A DNA stretch of 64,000 nucleotides, taken from assembly GCA_964481235.1 (NCBI GenBank), contig CAYZYH010000004.1, positions 4,065 to 68,064 on the forward strand, given 5' to 3'. Both the position numbers and the translations under genes were made by a program. The stretch comes from JAUPVL01 sp964481235. GTDB taxonomy: Bacteria; Patescibacteriota; Saccharimonadia; CAILAD01; BJGX01. Under the pieces are notes generated by a model that saw only the letters and a program-made list of their open reading frames with translations, had not been told where the DNA came from and ran no database searches. Shown here one piece after another: positions 40,263 to 48,965 of the stretch; the stretch's first letter is position 1; the number at the start of each line of letters is the position of its first letter.

Positions 40263-41224
40263 TTTTCTTGTTTTATCGAACTCATTTTGAATCTAATAGG
40301 ACGGTGTTCTGGGTTATGTACGTCACCAACTTTTAACTGGGCGTGAAGGTGAGCTACACTACCTCCGGTATGCCACATTTGACCAAAGCGCATACCAAGA
40401 GCACCGAAATCTAGATTGTATTGATTAATGATTTTTGCAATAACAACGCCAAAATCTTTTTGAGACTCATAAGTCAGAAGTTCAAAAGACATTACATGCT
40501 CTTTTGGTATTAACAAAAGATCTATTAGGGCTCCACTGTAAGGGTTGTCGTTTGGCGTAACTACCCAGTGATGTGTATCAAAAACTACTGACGAATCGTG
40601 ATACCAATCTAGCCACTCCGGACAAAACGGGCAGAGGCCGTCTTGAAGAATTTGCTCCATCTTTTCTGTTTGATCATCAAAACGTGATGCAGGAAGGTAC
40701 ACCAAAGGAGTGTATTCTTCATCTTGAGATCTTTTTAGATACTCTACTATAGCAAAGTTTGTATCTGTAAGATCGTCCCTGAGTCGTTGTGTATATTCAA
40801 CCTTCCAAACTTCTGGATCAATTATTGGGAAATATGCTATATCTTGGTGTCTATCAGTATCAATATAGACATCCACTAATGTAATCATTAACCTATCGGC
40901 CACCCCATGTCTAATGGCTTCATCATAGACCTCTGAACCACCAATAATGAAGATGTTATCTGAGTTAGACATCAGCAATGCATCTTCTAGGGTGGCAGCA
41001 GTTTCTACTCCTGCCGTCTCAAACTCGGCGTTTCGAGTTAAGACGATGTTTTGCCTATCAGGCAGTGCACTACCAATAGAGTCGAATGTTTTCCTACCCA
41101 TTATGACAGTGCCATTAGTTGTCAGTATTTTAAATCTCTTTAAATCTTCTGACAAATGCCAGGGCAAATGTCCGTCTACACCAATTACGCTGTTTCTAGA
41201 ACGTGCAGCAATTAGCGTGATCAT
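40241..41224 (-). CDS. Dihydrofolate reductase fused to a HIT-like domain
   Basis: The 327-residue protein has two parts. DHFR (about 1-165) shows A-A-R-S-R-N-S-V-I-G-V-D-G-H-L-P-W and the V-I-M-G-R-K-T-F-D-S-I-G and F-I-I-G-G-S-E-V-Y-D motifs. It makes tetrahydrofolate, needed after thymidylate synthesis. A second domain (about 190-310) starts with C-P-F-C and carries V-A-H-L-H-A-Q, the H-x-H-x-Q form of the histidine-triad motif seen in the GalT/Ap4A phosphorylase branch. The fusion lies in one gene, 2 bases downstream of thyA. The DHFR call is firm; the role of the HIT-like part is not known. Confidence 0.88.
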   Translation of the reverse strand: MITLIAARSRNSVIGVDGHLPWHLSEDLKRFKILTTNGTVIMGRKTFDSIGSALPDRQNIVLTRNAEFETAGVETAATLEDALLMSNSDNIFIIGGSEVYDEAIRHGVADRLMITLVDVYIDTDRHQDIAYFPIIDPEVWKVEYTQRLRDDLTDTNFAIVEYLKRSQDEEYTPLVYLPASRFDDQTEKMEQILQDGLCPFCPEWLDWYHDSSVVFDTHHWVVTPNDNPYSGALIDLLLIPKEHVMSFELLTYESQKDFGVVIAKIINQYNLDFGALGMRFGQMWHTGGSVAHLHAQLKVGDVHNPEHRPIRFKMSSIKQENKPPTIK

Positions 41225-41226
41225 AT

Positions 41227-42150
41227 TTAGACCGCCACCGGAATTCCGGCAATTGCCGGGTGCGGGTCGTATTCATTTAACACAAATAAGTCGCCGTGAA
41301 GTTTATGAACAAGACCACTATCGTGTGGCGTTGGTGGTACAAAGTCTCCGATGCCGTCAACCAGTTGCATAGTAGGTAAGCGACGTGGCTTGCGAGACAA
41401 CATCTCCTCGACCATATTTACCTGATCCTCGTAGATGTGGGCGTTTACAATTGTATGTACATATTGACCCGGTGTGTAACCGAGTATTCTGCATAGTAAC
41501 AATTGAAGAGCTGCATACTGCACCATGTTCGATGGTACCCCTACAGGCACATCGCCAGATCGTTGGGTCATGTGTAGATGGAGTTTGTCGCCAATCACAG
41601 TTACTTGTACCCAGCCATGACAAGGGGCTATAGTTGCTTTATTAATTCTGCCCGAGTCACGTGCTAGCCAAGCACCATACCACGGACTAACAACGTGAGT
41701 TTTGTCGTATGGAAACTCAGTAATCTGTTGCACCAAGTGTGCAAATTGATCGTATGTTTGGCCGGCTTCATCGGGCCAATCGTGAAACATAGCTCCATAG
41801 CTTGCTGGACCTATATCGCCAGTTTTTAGTCCGCGCTTTGCGCACTTCTCTTCGGTCACCCAATCGCCCCACCAATCACAACCCCAGGCTGCAAAATCTT
41901 CGGCGGTACGCACTCCATTAATCATAGCGCCAAGCTCGTTAATAGGTTTCCGCCAAAATCCTATTTTCCGCTCGGTAATGAGCGGAAAGCCATCACTTAG
42001 TAGATCGAATCGCATCTGCATACCCGTACACACTTTTGTACGTGGTCCTTGACGAGTGGTTGTCCACTCACCATTTCCTAAAATGAATTCAAGCAAAAAT
42101 CGATATTGCGAATTCATTATGCGTTCGTCTTTATATTTAAAGTCTGACAT
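41227..42150 (-). CDS. thyA: Thymidylate synthase
   Basis: The 307-residue ThyA methylates dUMP using methylene-tetrahydrofolate. It has the catalytic cysteine in A-P-C-H-G-W-V-Q, the conserved Q-R-S-G-D-V-P-V-G-V-P-S-N substrate site and the C-terminal I-P-V-A-V. The variant residues near the catalytic Cys (A-P-C-H-G-W) and P-S-N where P-F-N is common suggest a divergent branch. ATG at 42150 is used; an internal ATG at 42117 matches the usual N-terminus better. It heads an operon with the DHFR fusion. Confidence 0.93.
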   Translation of the reverse strand: MSDFKYKDERIMNSQYRFLLEFILGNGEWTTTRQGPRTKVCTGMQMRFDLLSDGFPLITERKIGFWRKPINELGAMINGVRTAEDFAAWGCDWWGDWVTEEKCAKRGLKTGDIGPASYGAMFHDWPDEAGQTYDQFAHLVQQITEFPYDKTHVVSPWYGAWLARDSGRINKATIAPCHGWVQVTVIGDKLHLHMTQRSGDVPVGVPSNMVQYAALQLLLCRILGYTPGQYVHTIVNAHIYEDQVNMVEEMLSRKPRRLPTMQLVDGIGDFVPPTPHDSGLVHKLHGDLFVLNEYDPHPAIAGIPVAV

Positions 42151-42176
42151 TATGTTACAGCTTTCTGTGAAGGTCC

Positions 42177-42191
42177 ACCTGTTTTTCAGGT
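42177..42191. other. Small hairpin between thyA and glyA
   Basis: ACCTG, TTTTT loop, CAGGT in the divergent intergenic region; function unknown. Confidence 0.35.
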
Positions 42192-42229
42192 CTGTTAGAT
42201 GATACTACAAGACCAACTAATCTGCAAAG

Positions 42230-42238
42230 TGATATAAT
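42230..42238 (+). promoter_or_regulatory. Extended -10 promoter of glyA (leaderless)
   Basis: TG-A-TATAAT with six bases before the ATG at 42245 and no ribosome site. Confidence 0.6.
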
Positions 42239-42244
42239 CAAACT

Positions 42245-43492
42245 ATGAACAAACTATTTGAGATTACTCAGGCCGAAACAAAACGCCAAAAGAGTACTCT
42301 CAATCTTATTGCCGCCGAAAATTATCCTAGTCCTAAAACTTTAGAGTTGCTAGGGAGTCTGTGGAACGACAAATATGCTGAAGGGTATCCTGGTAAACGT
42401 TATTATGGCGGTAACGTAAATGCCGATACGCTAGAAGAATTTGTTTGTCAAAAAGCTCTAGATGTTTTTGACAGCACTGGCGAGTATGGCGTAAACGTTC
42501 AGCCGCTATCTGGTAGCCCAGCCAATGCTACGGTGTATCTTACAGTTTTAGAGCCCGGCGATACTGTATTGAGTCTCAATCTCGCTAGCGGTGGACACCT
42601 AAGTCATATGCACGCTACCAGTAACTGGCTGAAGTTTTTTAAGTACGCCAACTATAGTCTGTTAAGTAGAAAAAACGGTTCAGGCATTGACGAGGCTGAT
42701 TTTGTAGCCAAGCTCAAAGAGCATAAACCACGACTAACCATAATTGGGTTTAGCTCGTACCCACGCAAGTATGAATTCACCAAACTATGTAAGTTAGCTC
42801 ACGATGCTGGTTCACTTGTTTTGGCCGACATATCACATATTGCTGGGTTGGTAGCTACTGGCTTGCACGATAGTCCTTTCAAAAAAGACGGCGAAGGAGC
42901 CGATTTTGTAACTACCACCACCCACAAGACCTTGCGTGGCCCGCGCTCTGCACTTATTTTTGCCAAACACGAGTATATGCCTGCTATTAATAAAACCATT
43001 TTCCCTGGTACTTCGGGTGGACCACATCTTAATCAAATAGCTGCAGTCGGCCAGAGTCTACTAGAAGTATTGGGTGAAGATAAGTATCCCGATAAAAAGC
43101 CTTTTAAGGATTATGCCGCGCAGGTAATTACTAACACCAAGGCACTTGAAAACGGCCTAGTAAAAATTGGTGTAGAGATGGTTTCGCCCACCCAAAACCA
43201 TCTTTGCCTGGTAAAAGTACCAGGAAATATTGATAGTTTAGAGCTACAGAACAAGCTAGAAAATCTTGGCATTGTTACCAATCGCAATGCGGTACCAAAT
43301 GATACTAATTCACCTTGGCGCCCAGGAGGTCTGCGGTTAGGTTGTGCTGCGTTGACTTCACGTGGTCTAAGCACCCAGCAAGCTGAAGAGTTGGGCGAGT
43401 TGATAGGTAATATTATGACAAACGAGATAGATAACCTTAAAGCTAAAAAGATAGTTGGTAATATTCTTCAGTCGCTAAAATGGTACTATTAG
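42245..43492 (+). CDS. glyA: Serine hydroxymethyltransferase
   Basis: The 415-residue PLP enzyme converts serine to glycine while making methylene-tetrahydrofolate, the cofactor for ThyA. It has the Lys Schiff-base site in T-T-T-T-H-K-T-L-R-G-P-R. The early S-E-N/A-A-E-N-Y-P-S region and the N-Q-I-A-A-V segment are also present. Full length. It stands divergently to thyA and next to rplJ. Together with thyA and DHFR it completes the thymidylate cycle, unusual but functional in a reduced genome. Confidence 0.96.
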   Translation: MNKLFEITQAETKRQKSTLNLIAAENYPSPKTLELLGSLWNDKYAEGYPGKRYYGGNVNADTLEEFVCQKALDVFDSTGEYGVNVQPLSGSPANATVYLTVLEPGDTVLSLNLASGGHLSHMHATSNWLKFFKYANYSLLSRKNGSGIDEADFVAKLKEHKPRLTIIGFSSYPRKYEFTKLCKLAHDAGSLVLADISHIAGLVATGLHDSPFKKDGEGADFVTTTTHKTLRGPRSALIFAKHEYMPAINKTIFPGTSGGPHLNQIAAVGQSLLEVLGEDKYPDKKPFKDYAAQVITNTKALENGLVKIGVEMVSPTQNHLCLVKVPGNIDSLELQNKLENLGIVTNRNAVPNDTNSPWRPGGLRLGCAALTSRGLSTQQAEELGELIGNIMTNEIDNLKAKKIVGNILQSLKWYY

Positions 43493-43495
43493 CGC

Positions 43496-43524
43496 TTGAC
43501 CAATCAATTATTTCTTGATACACT
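43496..43524 (+). promoter_or_regulatory. Promoter of rplJ-rplL
   Basis: TTGACC (43496-43501), 17-base spacer, TACACT (43519-43524). Confidence 0.8.
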
Positions 43525-43529
43525 AGTAC

Positions 43530-43632
43530 TCGATTACCAAAGACTGTAGCAGTAAGCGAAGTTTTACTTAATTAGCTACACGAGGCAAAAATACTTTTTT
43601 AAGCTATCTTTGGAATCTCCAAAGATTTTTTT
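43530..43632 (+). promoter_or_regulatory. L10-leader-like regulatory RNA with attenuator
   Basis: The rplJ mRNA leader has a TGTAGC (43545-43550)/GCTACA (43575-43580) helix with following C-G-A-G-G, like the L10(L12) binding leader of many bacteria. A terminator-type hairpin ATCTTTGG/CCAAAGAT with TTTTTTT (43606-43632) follows. The upstream CCAAAGA at about 43537-43543 could compete for the same bases. This suggests feedback control of L10/L12 by attenuation. Matched by pattern, not by covariance search. Confidence 0.7.
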
Positions 43633-43675
43633 GTTGGTTAATCACGCACATTAAATAAAGGAAAGGAAGTAACTT

Positions 43676-44203
43676 ATGGCCAAAACCCGCGATCAAAAAG
43701 AACAAACGGTTGCAGAGCTAACCGAAGCTTTTAATTCAAACAAGTTAGCTGTGATGGCTGATTACCGTGGCTTAGATGTGCCAGCTATATCGGCCTTGCG
43801 TGCCAACTTGCGAGAGAACAATGCACGTTTTACAGTGGCAAAAAATAGCTTAGTAAAAATTGCGCTAAATAATTCTCATCTCAATGTTGAAGATACAACT
43901 ATGTTGGTGGGGCCCGTAGGTATTGCGTTCTCTAAAGACGAAGTAGGTGCAGCCAAAATCGTATTTGATTTTGCTAAGACTAACGAAGCCCTAGAAATAG
44001 TTGGCGGAATTGACGAAGACGGTAACGCATTAAGTCGAGACGATATAGTGGCGCTTGCCAAGCTGCCATCCAAAGAGCAATTACTTGCCCAAACTGTCGG
44101 TACCATAGCTGCACCACTTAGTGGTTTTATGAGAGTACTAAATGGTAACCTAAGTGGACTCGTATACGCCCTAAAAGCAATTCAAGAGAAAAAAACAACT
44201 TAA
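43676..44203 (+). CDS. rplJ: 50S ribosomal protein L10
   Basis: The 175-residue protein has the N-terminal rRNA-binding domain with L-R-A-N-L-R-E-N-N-A-R-F-T-V-A-K-N-S-L and the C-terminal helices that bind L7/L12 dimers. AAAGGAAAGG ribosome site upstream. It is cotranscribed with rplL. Confidence 0.95.
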   Translation: MAKTRDQKEQTVAELTEAFNSNKLAVMADYRGLDVPAISALRANLRENNARFTVAKNSLVKIALNNSHLNVEDTTMLVGPVGIAFSKDEVGAAKIVFDFAKTNEALEIVGGIDEDGNALSRDDIVALAKLPSKEQLLAQTVGTIAAPLSGFMRVLNGNLSGLVYALKAIQEKKTT

Positions 44204-44227
44204 AACTTAATTTAAAGGAGAAACATT

Positions 44228-44752
44228 ATGGCAGAAGAAACTGCAAAACAAGAAGAAGTAAAGGAAGAAGCAAAAGCCCCAGAAGCTACTACAGAAGTAC
44301 AAAAAGAAGAAAAACCCGAAGCACCAGCCGAAGTAAAAGCTGATAGCGAAGAAAAGAAAGAAGTACCGGCTAAATTTAAAAGCCTCGTTGATGAAATTGA
44401 CAAACTAAGCGTATTAGATCTATCAGAATTTGTAAGCGTACTAGAAGACCACTACGGTGTTAGTGCAGCTGCCCCAGTAGCTGTTGCTGCTACTAGTGGT
44501 GCCGCTGCTGGTGGAGAAGCTGAAGCTTCTGAAGAAGCCAAAAGCTCATACAATATTATGCTCACTGCTGCTGGTGACAAAAAGATTGATGTTATTAAGG
44601 CAGTTCGTGAAATATCTGGCCTTGGTCTAGCCGAATCAAAAGGCGTAGTAGACAGTGCCCCTAAAATGGTAAAAGAAGGCGTACCTGCCGAAGAAGCTGA
44701 GGCTGCTAAGAAAACCCTAGAAGAAGCTGGCGCTACAGTAGAACTTCAATAG
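44228..44752 (+). CDS. rplL: 50S ribosomal protein L7/L12 with an acidic N-terminal extension
   Basis: The 174-residue protein has the normal L12 domains from about residue 55 (L-V-D-E-I-D-K-L-S-V-L-D-L-S-E-F-V, the hinge, and the C-terminal K-I-D-V-I-K-A-V-R-E-I-S-G-L-G-L-A-E-S-K). About 50 extra Glu/Lys/Ala-rich residues precede them; L12 is normally about 120 aa. The extension may add flexible reach to the stalk. AAAGGAG lies upstream of the ATG. Confidence 0.95.
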   Translation: MAEETAKQEEVKEEAKAPEATTEVQKEEKPEAPAEVKADSEEKKEVPAKFKSLVDEIDKLSVLDLSEFVSVLEDHYGVSAAAPVAVAATSGAAAGGEAEASEEAKSSYNIMLTAAGDKKIDVIKAVREISGLGLAESKGVVDSAPKMVKEGVPAEEAEAAKKTLEEAGATVELQ

Positions 44753-44775
44753 TTACAAACTTAAGCACTAAATCT

Positions 44776-44801
44776 GAGCTCATTAAAATGAGCTCTTTTT
44801 T
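44776..44801 (+). terminator. Terminator after rplL
   Basis: GAGCTCAT and ATGAGCTC around a TAAA loop, then TTTTTT. Confidence 0.9.
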
Positions 44802-44912
44802 AGTTTTTACTGAAATACATGACAAAAAAGTATTTACAAAATGTTTGGCATATGTTTGTTTTTTTGCTAAACTAATAAGTGAAAGAAAAGAGCTAAAATC
44901 AAAAGAGGTAAT

Positions 44913-45485
44913 ATGAGTAATAAAGACAAACAAGCAGAGTTGCAAGAACTCTCTAATCAAATGCACGCCGCCGAAGATAGTTTGCGGCAAGTAGAGAAGT
45001 TACTAAAAAAAATGGGCTTAAGTGGCAAAGATTTACCTAAGCCCACCGATAGCGAACCTAAACCACTGGTTAGCGTACCGCTACAAAGTGATCAGTCGAC
45101 TAGTTCGACCGAACCAAGTGGTAAGATCATAGAAGGTCATTTCGATGGCCAAAATATGATTGGGCCCGATGGTAAGACATATCCTGTACCTGCCAACTAC
45201 GCCAGTAAATCCAAACTAGTTGAAGGTGACACCCTAAAGCTGACTATTGCTGCAGATGGGTCTTTTATTTATAAACAAATTGGCCCAATAGAGCGCAAAA
45301 AACTTATTGCCAAACTTGGTCTTGAAAACGGTCAATATATTGCCCAAGTAGGTGATAACCATTTTCGTGTATTATATGCCAGCGTTACATATTTCAAAGC
45401 TCAACCAGGTGATGAAGTTACAGTAGTTATACCTGCCCATGGCGAAGCTAATTGGGCGGCCATTGAAGCAGTTATTGGTGCTTAA
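44913..45485 (+). CDS. Conserved-looking protein of unknown function with N-terminal coiled coil
   Basis: The 190-residue soluble protein has a coiled coil (about 4-35: A-E-L-Q-E-L-S-N-Q-M-H-A-A-E-D-S-L-R-Q), a Pro/Ser-rich linker and a C-terminal beta-rich domain (about 75-190). The C-terminal half reads like a double small beta domain with G-D-E-V-T-V-V-I. I do not recognise a family. SD AGAGG is present. It lies between rplL and dnaX as a single gene. Confidence 0.62.
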   Translation: MSNKDKQAELQELSNQMHAAEDSLRQVEKLLKKMGLSGKDLPKPTDSEPKPLVSVPLQSDQSTSSTEPSGKIIEGHFDGQNMIGPDGKTYPVPANYASKSKLVEGDTLKLTIAADGSFIYKQIGPIERKKLIAKLGLENGQYIAQVGDNHFRVLYASVTYFKAQPGDEVTVVIPAHGEANWAAIEAVIGA

Positions 45486-45550
45486 TATAGAGTTATAATA
45501 GCCAAACAAAATCTACAGCCAAAGTATTGGTGTATAATAAGTGTTAAGTA

Positions 45551-47008
45551 ATGGAGGATGAAACAAGGGTGTCTCGTTTGGCGCTATATCGTAAATATCG
45601 TTCGGCCGATCTTTCTGATGTGGTTGGTCAAGAACACATTACCAAAACTTTAGACCAAAGTCTAAAAAGTGGACAGATTTCGCATGCTTACTTATTTACC
45701 GGCCCACGAGGTGTAGGCAAAACCAGTGTTGCGCGCATATTGGCCAAAAGAGTGAATAATTTAGGTTCTACTGAAGATACTGCACTCCAACTCGATATTA
45801 TAGAGATAGACGCTGCTAGTAATAGGGGTATTGATGAGATTCGTTCGCTACGTGAAAAAATTAATTCAAGCCCAACCAACTTAGAATATAAAGTATATAT
45901 TATAGACGAGGCTCACATGCTCACTCGCGAAGCCTTTAACGCCTTATTAAAAACCCTTGAAGAACCACCCCCGCATGTATTGTTTATCTTGGCAACTACT
46001 GAGGCACACAAGTTGCCAGATACCATTATTTCTAGAACACAAAGGTATGACTTTAGGCCATTTTCTGAAGAGACTATCACTAGACACCTAGGCGTAATAG
46101 CTAAATCAGAAAAAATCGATATTACCAAAGATGGTTTACAAACCATCGCCGAGCTAAGTGATGGTGGAATGAGAGACGCAATCAGTTTGTTAGATCAGTT
46201 GTCGGTTTTTAACGAAAAAATCGATGCAAACTTTGTTAGTCAACGAATGGGGTTGGCTAACTCAAAACAAATCAAGACACTACTTGATGCTGCTTACCAA
46301 AACGACACCCAAACTGCTTTAGATGTTTTAACCAACCAGATGGCAAATGGAGTAGAGCCACAGGCCTTCAATAATCAGATCCAAAGATCTTTGCGTGACC
46401 TGTTGATAAATACAGAAAAAAATAGCGAATACAACCAAAGTTTTATTCTTAGAGCACTAGACTTGCTTACTACGGCCGAACAACAATTTAAAATAATCTC
46501 GCATAGGAGTTTGCCTTTAGAGATAGCGATTGTAAAACTTAGTACAAACACACCTATGCCTCAACCCAGTCAAGAACTAAAACCTAACACCCAAAACATT
46601 GCCGATAAACATCCAAAGCTAGATAATAGCACACCAGAACCTAAAACCAACAAATTATCAGATACAACCCAAAAGATTAATAATGTAGACCTAACTAGTC
46701 GTTGCGCAAAGGGTTTGAGTATAATAAAAGAGCACAACAACTCGTTGTACGCCTTACTAAGATCCGGCAATGCCCATATTAAAGACAACAGTTTAATTGT
46801 AGATTGTAGATTTAACTTTCACAAAGAACGTATAGAGGAACATCGAAATCGTGAAATGATTGAAAAAGTTATGAGTCGAGTTTGTGACCAGAATATTAGC
46901 TTGGTCTGTCGGCTCAACCAAACCAAGGTAAAAGAACCGATTAAAGAAGATAATGAATTGGTGAGCTCGGCTATGGCTATACTAGGTGGGGAGTTGGTAG
47001 ATGGCTAA
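45551..47008 (+). CDS. dnaX: DNA polymerase III gamma/tau subunit lacking the zinc module
   Basis: The 485-residue clamp-loader ATPase has R-K-Y-R near the start, Walker A G-P-R-G-V-G-K-T, then D-E-A-H-M-L (Walker B) and the I-I-S-R-T-Q sensor. The C-terminal part is a linker and a small domain. The usual four-cysteine zinc module between Walker A and the I-E-I-D-A-A-S-N-R-G segment is missing; only about 25 residues separate them. ATG at 45551 is used; a GTG at 45569 preceded by GGAGG would start closer to the family norm. It overlaps dnaB by 8 bases. Confidence 0.93.
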   Translation: MEDETRVSRLALYRKYRSADLSDVVGQEHITKTLDQSLKSGQISHAYLFTGPRGVGKTSVARILAKRVNNLGSTEDTALQLDIIEIDAASNRGIDEIRSLREKINSSPTNLEYKVYIIDEAHMLTREAFNALLKTLEEPPPHVLFILATTEAHKLPDTIISRTQRYDFRPFSEETITRHLGVIAKSEKIDITKDGLQTIAELSDGGMRDAISLLDQLSVFNEKIDANFVSQRMGLANSKQIKTLLDAAYQNDTQTALDVLTNQMANGVEPQAFNNQIQRSLRDLLINTEKNSEYNQSFILRALDLLTTAEQQFKIISHRSLPLEIAIVKLSTNTPMPQPSQELKPNTQNIADKHPKLDNSTPEPKTNKLSDTTQKINNVDLTSRCAKGLSIIKEHNNSLYALLRSGNAHIKDNSLIVDCRFNFHKERIEEHRNREMIEKVMSRVCDQNISLVCRLNQTKVKEPIKEDNELVSSAMAILGGELVDG

Positions 47009-48386
47009 TACACAAAAAAACAATCTATCATCAACCAATAATCATAGCAAAAACAACGACTCGTTGGTTTTACCCCCACAGAACCTAGAAGCAGAATCAA
47101 GCTTGATAGGATCACTACTTATTGATAAAGATGCAATTATTAAGGTGGCCGACATTGTTGGAGCCGATGATTTTTATGTATCTAAAAATAGCATCATATT
47201 TGAAGAAATATTAGGGCTATTTGAGCGTAGAGAGCCTATTGATGTGGTTACACTTGCAAATTCTCTAGACAAGAAAAAGCAACTAAAAAACGTTGGTGGA
47301 GCTACTTATTTAACCGAGTTAGTAAATAGCGTGCCATCAAGTTCTCACGTTCAGCAGTATGCTAGAATCGTTGCAGAAAAAGCTACTTTGCGACGTTTGA
47401 TTTCTGCAGCTAGCACAATTAATTCTATGGCATATGGTGAAGATGAGGCATTAGATTCTGTTCTGGACGAAGCAGAACAAACTCTTTTTTCTGTATCTCA
47501 AAAACACCTTAAGAAAAACTTCACCCCAATTTCTGAAATTCTTACTGAGAGCTTTGAGCGTTTAGATGATCTTCACAAAGATAAGACCACTTTACGTGGT
47601 ATACCAACCGGCTATCGAGCATTAGATAATTTAACGGCTGGCCTACAAAATTCTGATTTAATCATACTTGCCGCCAGACCAAGTATGGGTAAGACCAGTT
47701 TGGCTCTAAATATTGCTCAACATGTAGCTGCAAGAGAGGGTATTCCGGTGGGTATTTTTAGCCTAGAAATGAGCAAAGAACAGCTTATTGATAGGCTGTT
47801 GAGTTCGGAGGCCGGAATTGATAGCTGGAAGCTAAGAACTGGCAATCTTGAGGATAGCGACTTTGAAAAAATCAATAAAGCCATGGGCGTATTATCTGAA
47901 GCCCCGCTCTATATTGACGATTCAGCTATGAGTAATGTAATGGAGATGCGCACTAAAGCTCGTCGTTTGCAGTCTGAGAATGACCTAGGTCTAATTGTAA
48001 TAGATTATCTTCAACTAATGAGTGGACGTAATAGCAGTAGCGAGAATCGGGTGCAAGAAATATCTGAAATTTCTCGTGGCTTAAAGGGGCTGGCTAGAGA
48101 ACTAAATGTGCCAGTAATAGCTTTGTCTCAGCTTTCTAGGAGTGTAGAAATGCGCTCACCCAAAATTCCTCAGCTATCTGACCTTAGAGAGTCTGGTAGT
48201 ATCGAACAAGACGCTGATGTTGTAATGTTTATATATCGTGAAGATTATTACGAGAAAGAGAGTGAGAAGAAAAACATTGCCGAAATATTAGTCCGCAAAC
48301 ATCGTAATGGTCCTACCGGCGAAGTAGAATTATACTTTCAACCTGAACAGATGTTGTTTCGTAGCGTTGATAAGGTACATCAGTAA
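47001..48386 (+). CDS. dnaB: Replicative DNA helicase DnaB
   Basis: The 461-residue protein has an N-terminal DnaB domain (E-A-E-S-S-L-I-G-S-L-L-I-D) and the C-terminal RecA-like helicase domain. Walker A is A-R-P-S-M-G-K-T-S, and I-V-I-D-Y-L-Q-L-M and E-S-G-S-I-E-Q-D-A-D are present. It encircles DNA at the fork and interacts with DnaX (tau), which is encoded just upstream with an overlap of 8 bases. Confidence 0.96.
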   Translation: MANTQKNNLSSTNNHSKNNDSLVLPPQNLEAESSLIGSLLIDKDAIIKVADIVGADDFYVSKNSIIFEEILGLFERREPIDVVTLANSLDKKKQLKNVGGATYLTELVNSVPSSSHVQQYARIVAEKATLRRLISAASTINSMAYGEDEALDSVLDEAEQTLFSVSQKHLKKNFTPISEILTESFERLDDLHKDKTTLRGIPTGYRALDNLTAGLQNSDLIILAARPSMGKTSLALNIAQHVAAREGIPVGIFSLEMSKEQLIDRLLSSEAGIDSWKLRTGNLEDSDFEKINKAMGVLSEAPLYIDDSAMSNVMEMRTKARRLQSENDLGLIVIDYLQLMSGRNSSSENRVQEISEISRGLKGLARELNVPVIALSQLSRSVEMRSPKIPQLSDLRESGSIEQDADVVMFIYREDYYEKESEKKNIAEILVRKHRNGPTGEVELYFQPEQMLFRSVDKVHQ

Positions 48387-48437
48387 CCAAAAAGCTTTTT
48401 TAGTTGCTAACACTACGTTATAATTAGCATAGCCATT

Positions 48438-48965
48438 ATGAAAAAAAATAAACAACCCGCTGTAGATGTCAAAAGAGTTGGTCGGTTTGGACTAGTTGGC
48501 ATACTAAATACATTTGTAGATTTTGTAATTCTAAACGTTTTGGTAGTAACAATTTTGCCTAAAAGCAGTGTCTTGTTTACTATCACAATATTTGGCACCT
48601 CTATAGCTATTACCGGTATAATTGTTGCTGGCTTAATATCTGGAACTGCTGCTATGATTAACAGTTACATATTTAATATGCGTTTCACCTTTAGAAAAAG
48701 ACATATTGATTCAAAACATACATTCTATTTCTTTGCCATTACTATATTTGGGCTATATGTTATTAGACCCGTAATTTTAAAAGTAATGACCGATATTTGG
48801 ATATGGCCAGCCGATATTGCATACGCCATAACCTCTGGATTGAGATTACCACTTAGTCGTGATTTCGACGAAAGAAATCTAGCTCTTATGGTCGCTATCA
48901 TGATTATTCTTGTTTATAATTATCTAATGTATAAGCATTTTGTATTTAATAATGAAAAAAAGTAA
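48438..48965 (+). CDS. GtrA-like flippase-family membrane protein
   Basis: The 175-residue protein has four membrane segments and the GtrA pattern F-G-L-V-G-I-L-N-T-F-V-D-F near the start and I-N-S-Y-I-F-N-M-R-F-T-F in the middle. GtrA-family proteins are thought to move lipid-linked sugars across the membrane. It starts a run with three glycosyltransferases, fitting a surface-glycosylation system. Confidence 0.85.
   Translation: MKKNKQPAVDVKRVGRFGLVGILNTFVDFVILNVLVVTILPKSSVLFTITIFGTSIAITGIIVAGLISGTAAMINSYIFNMRFTFRKRHIDSKHTFYFFAITIFGLYVIRPVILKVMTDIWIWPADIAYAITSGLRLPLSRDFDERNLALMVAIMIILVYNYLMYKHFVFNNEKK

Noticed and set aside
48399..48413. Terminator after dnaB
   Set aside because: Only a short A/T palindrome around AAGCTT is present; the stem is too weak to call.
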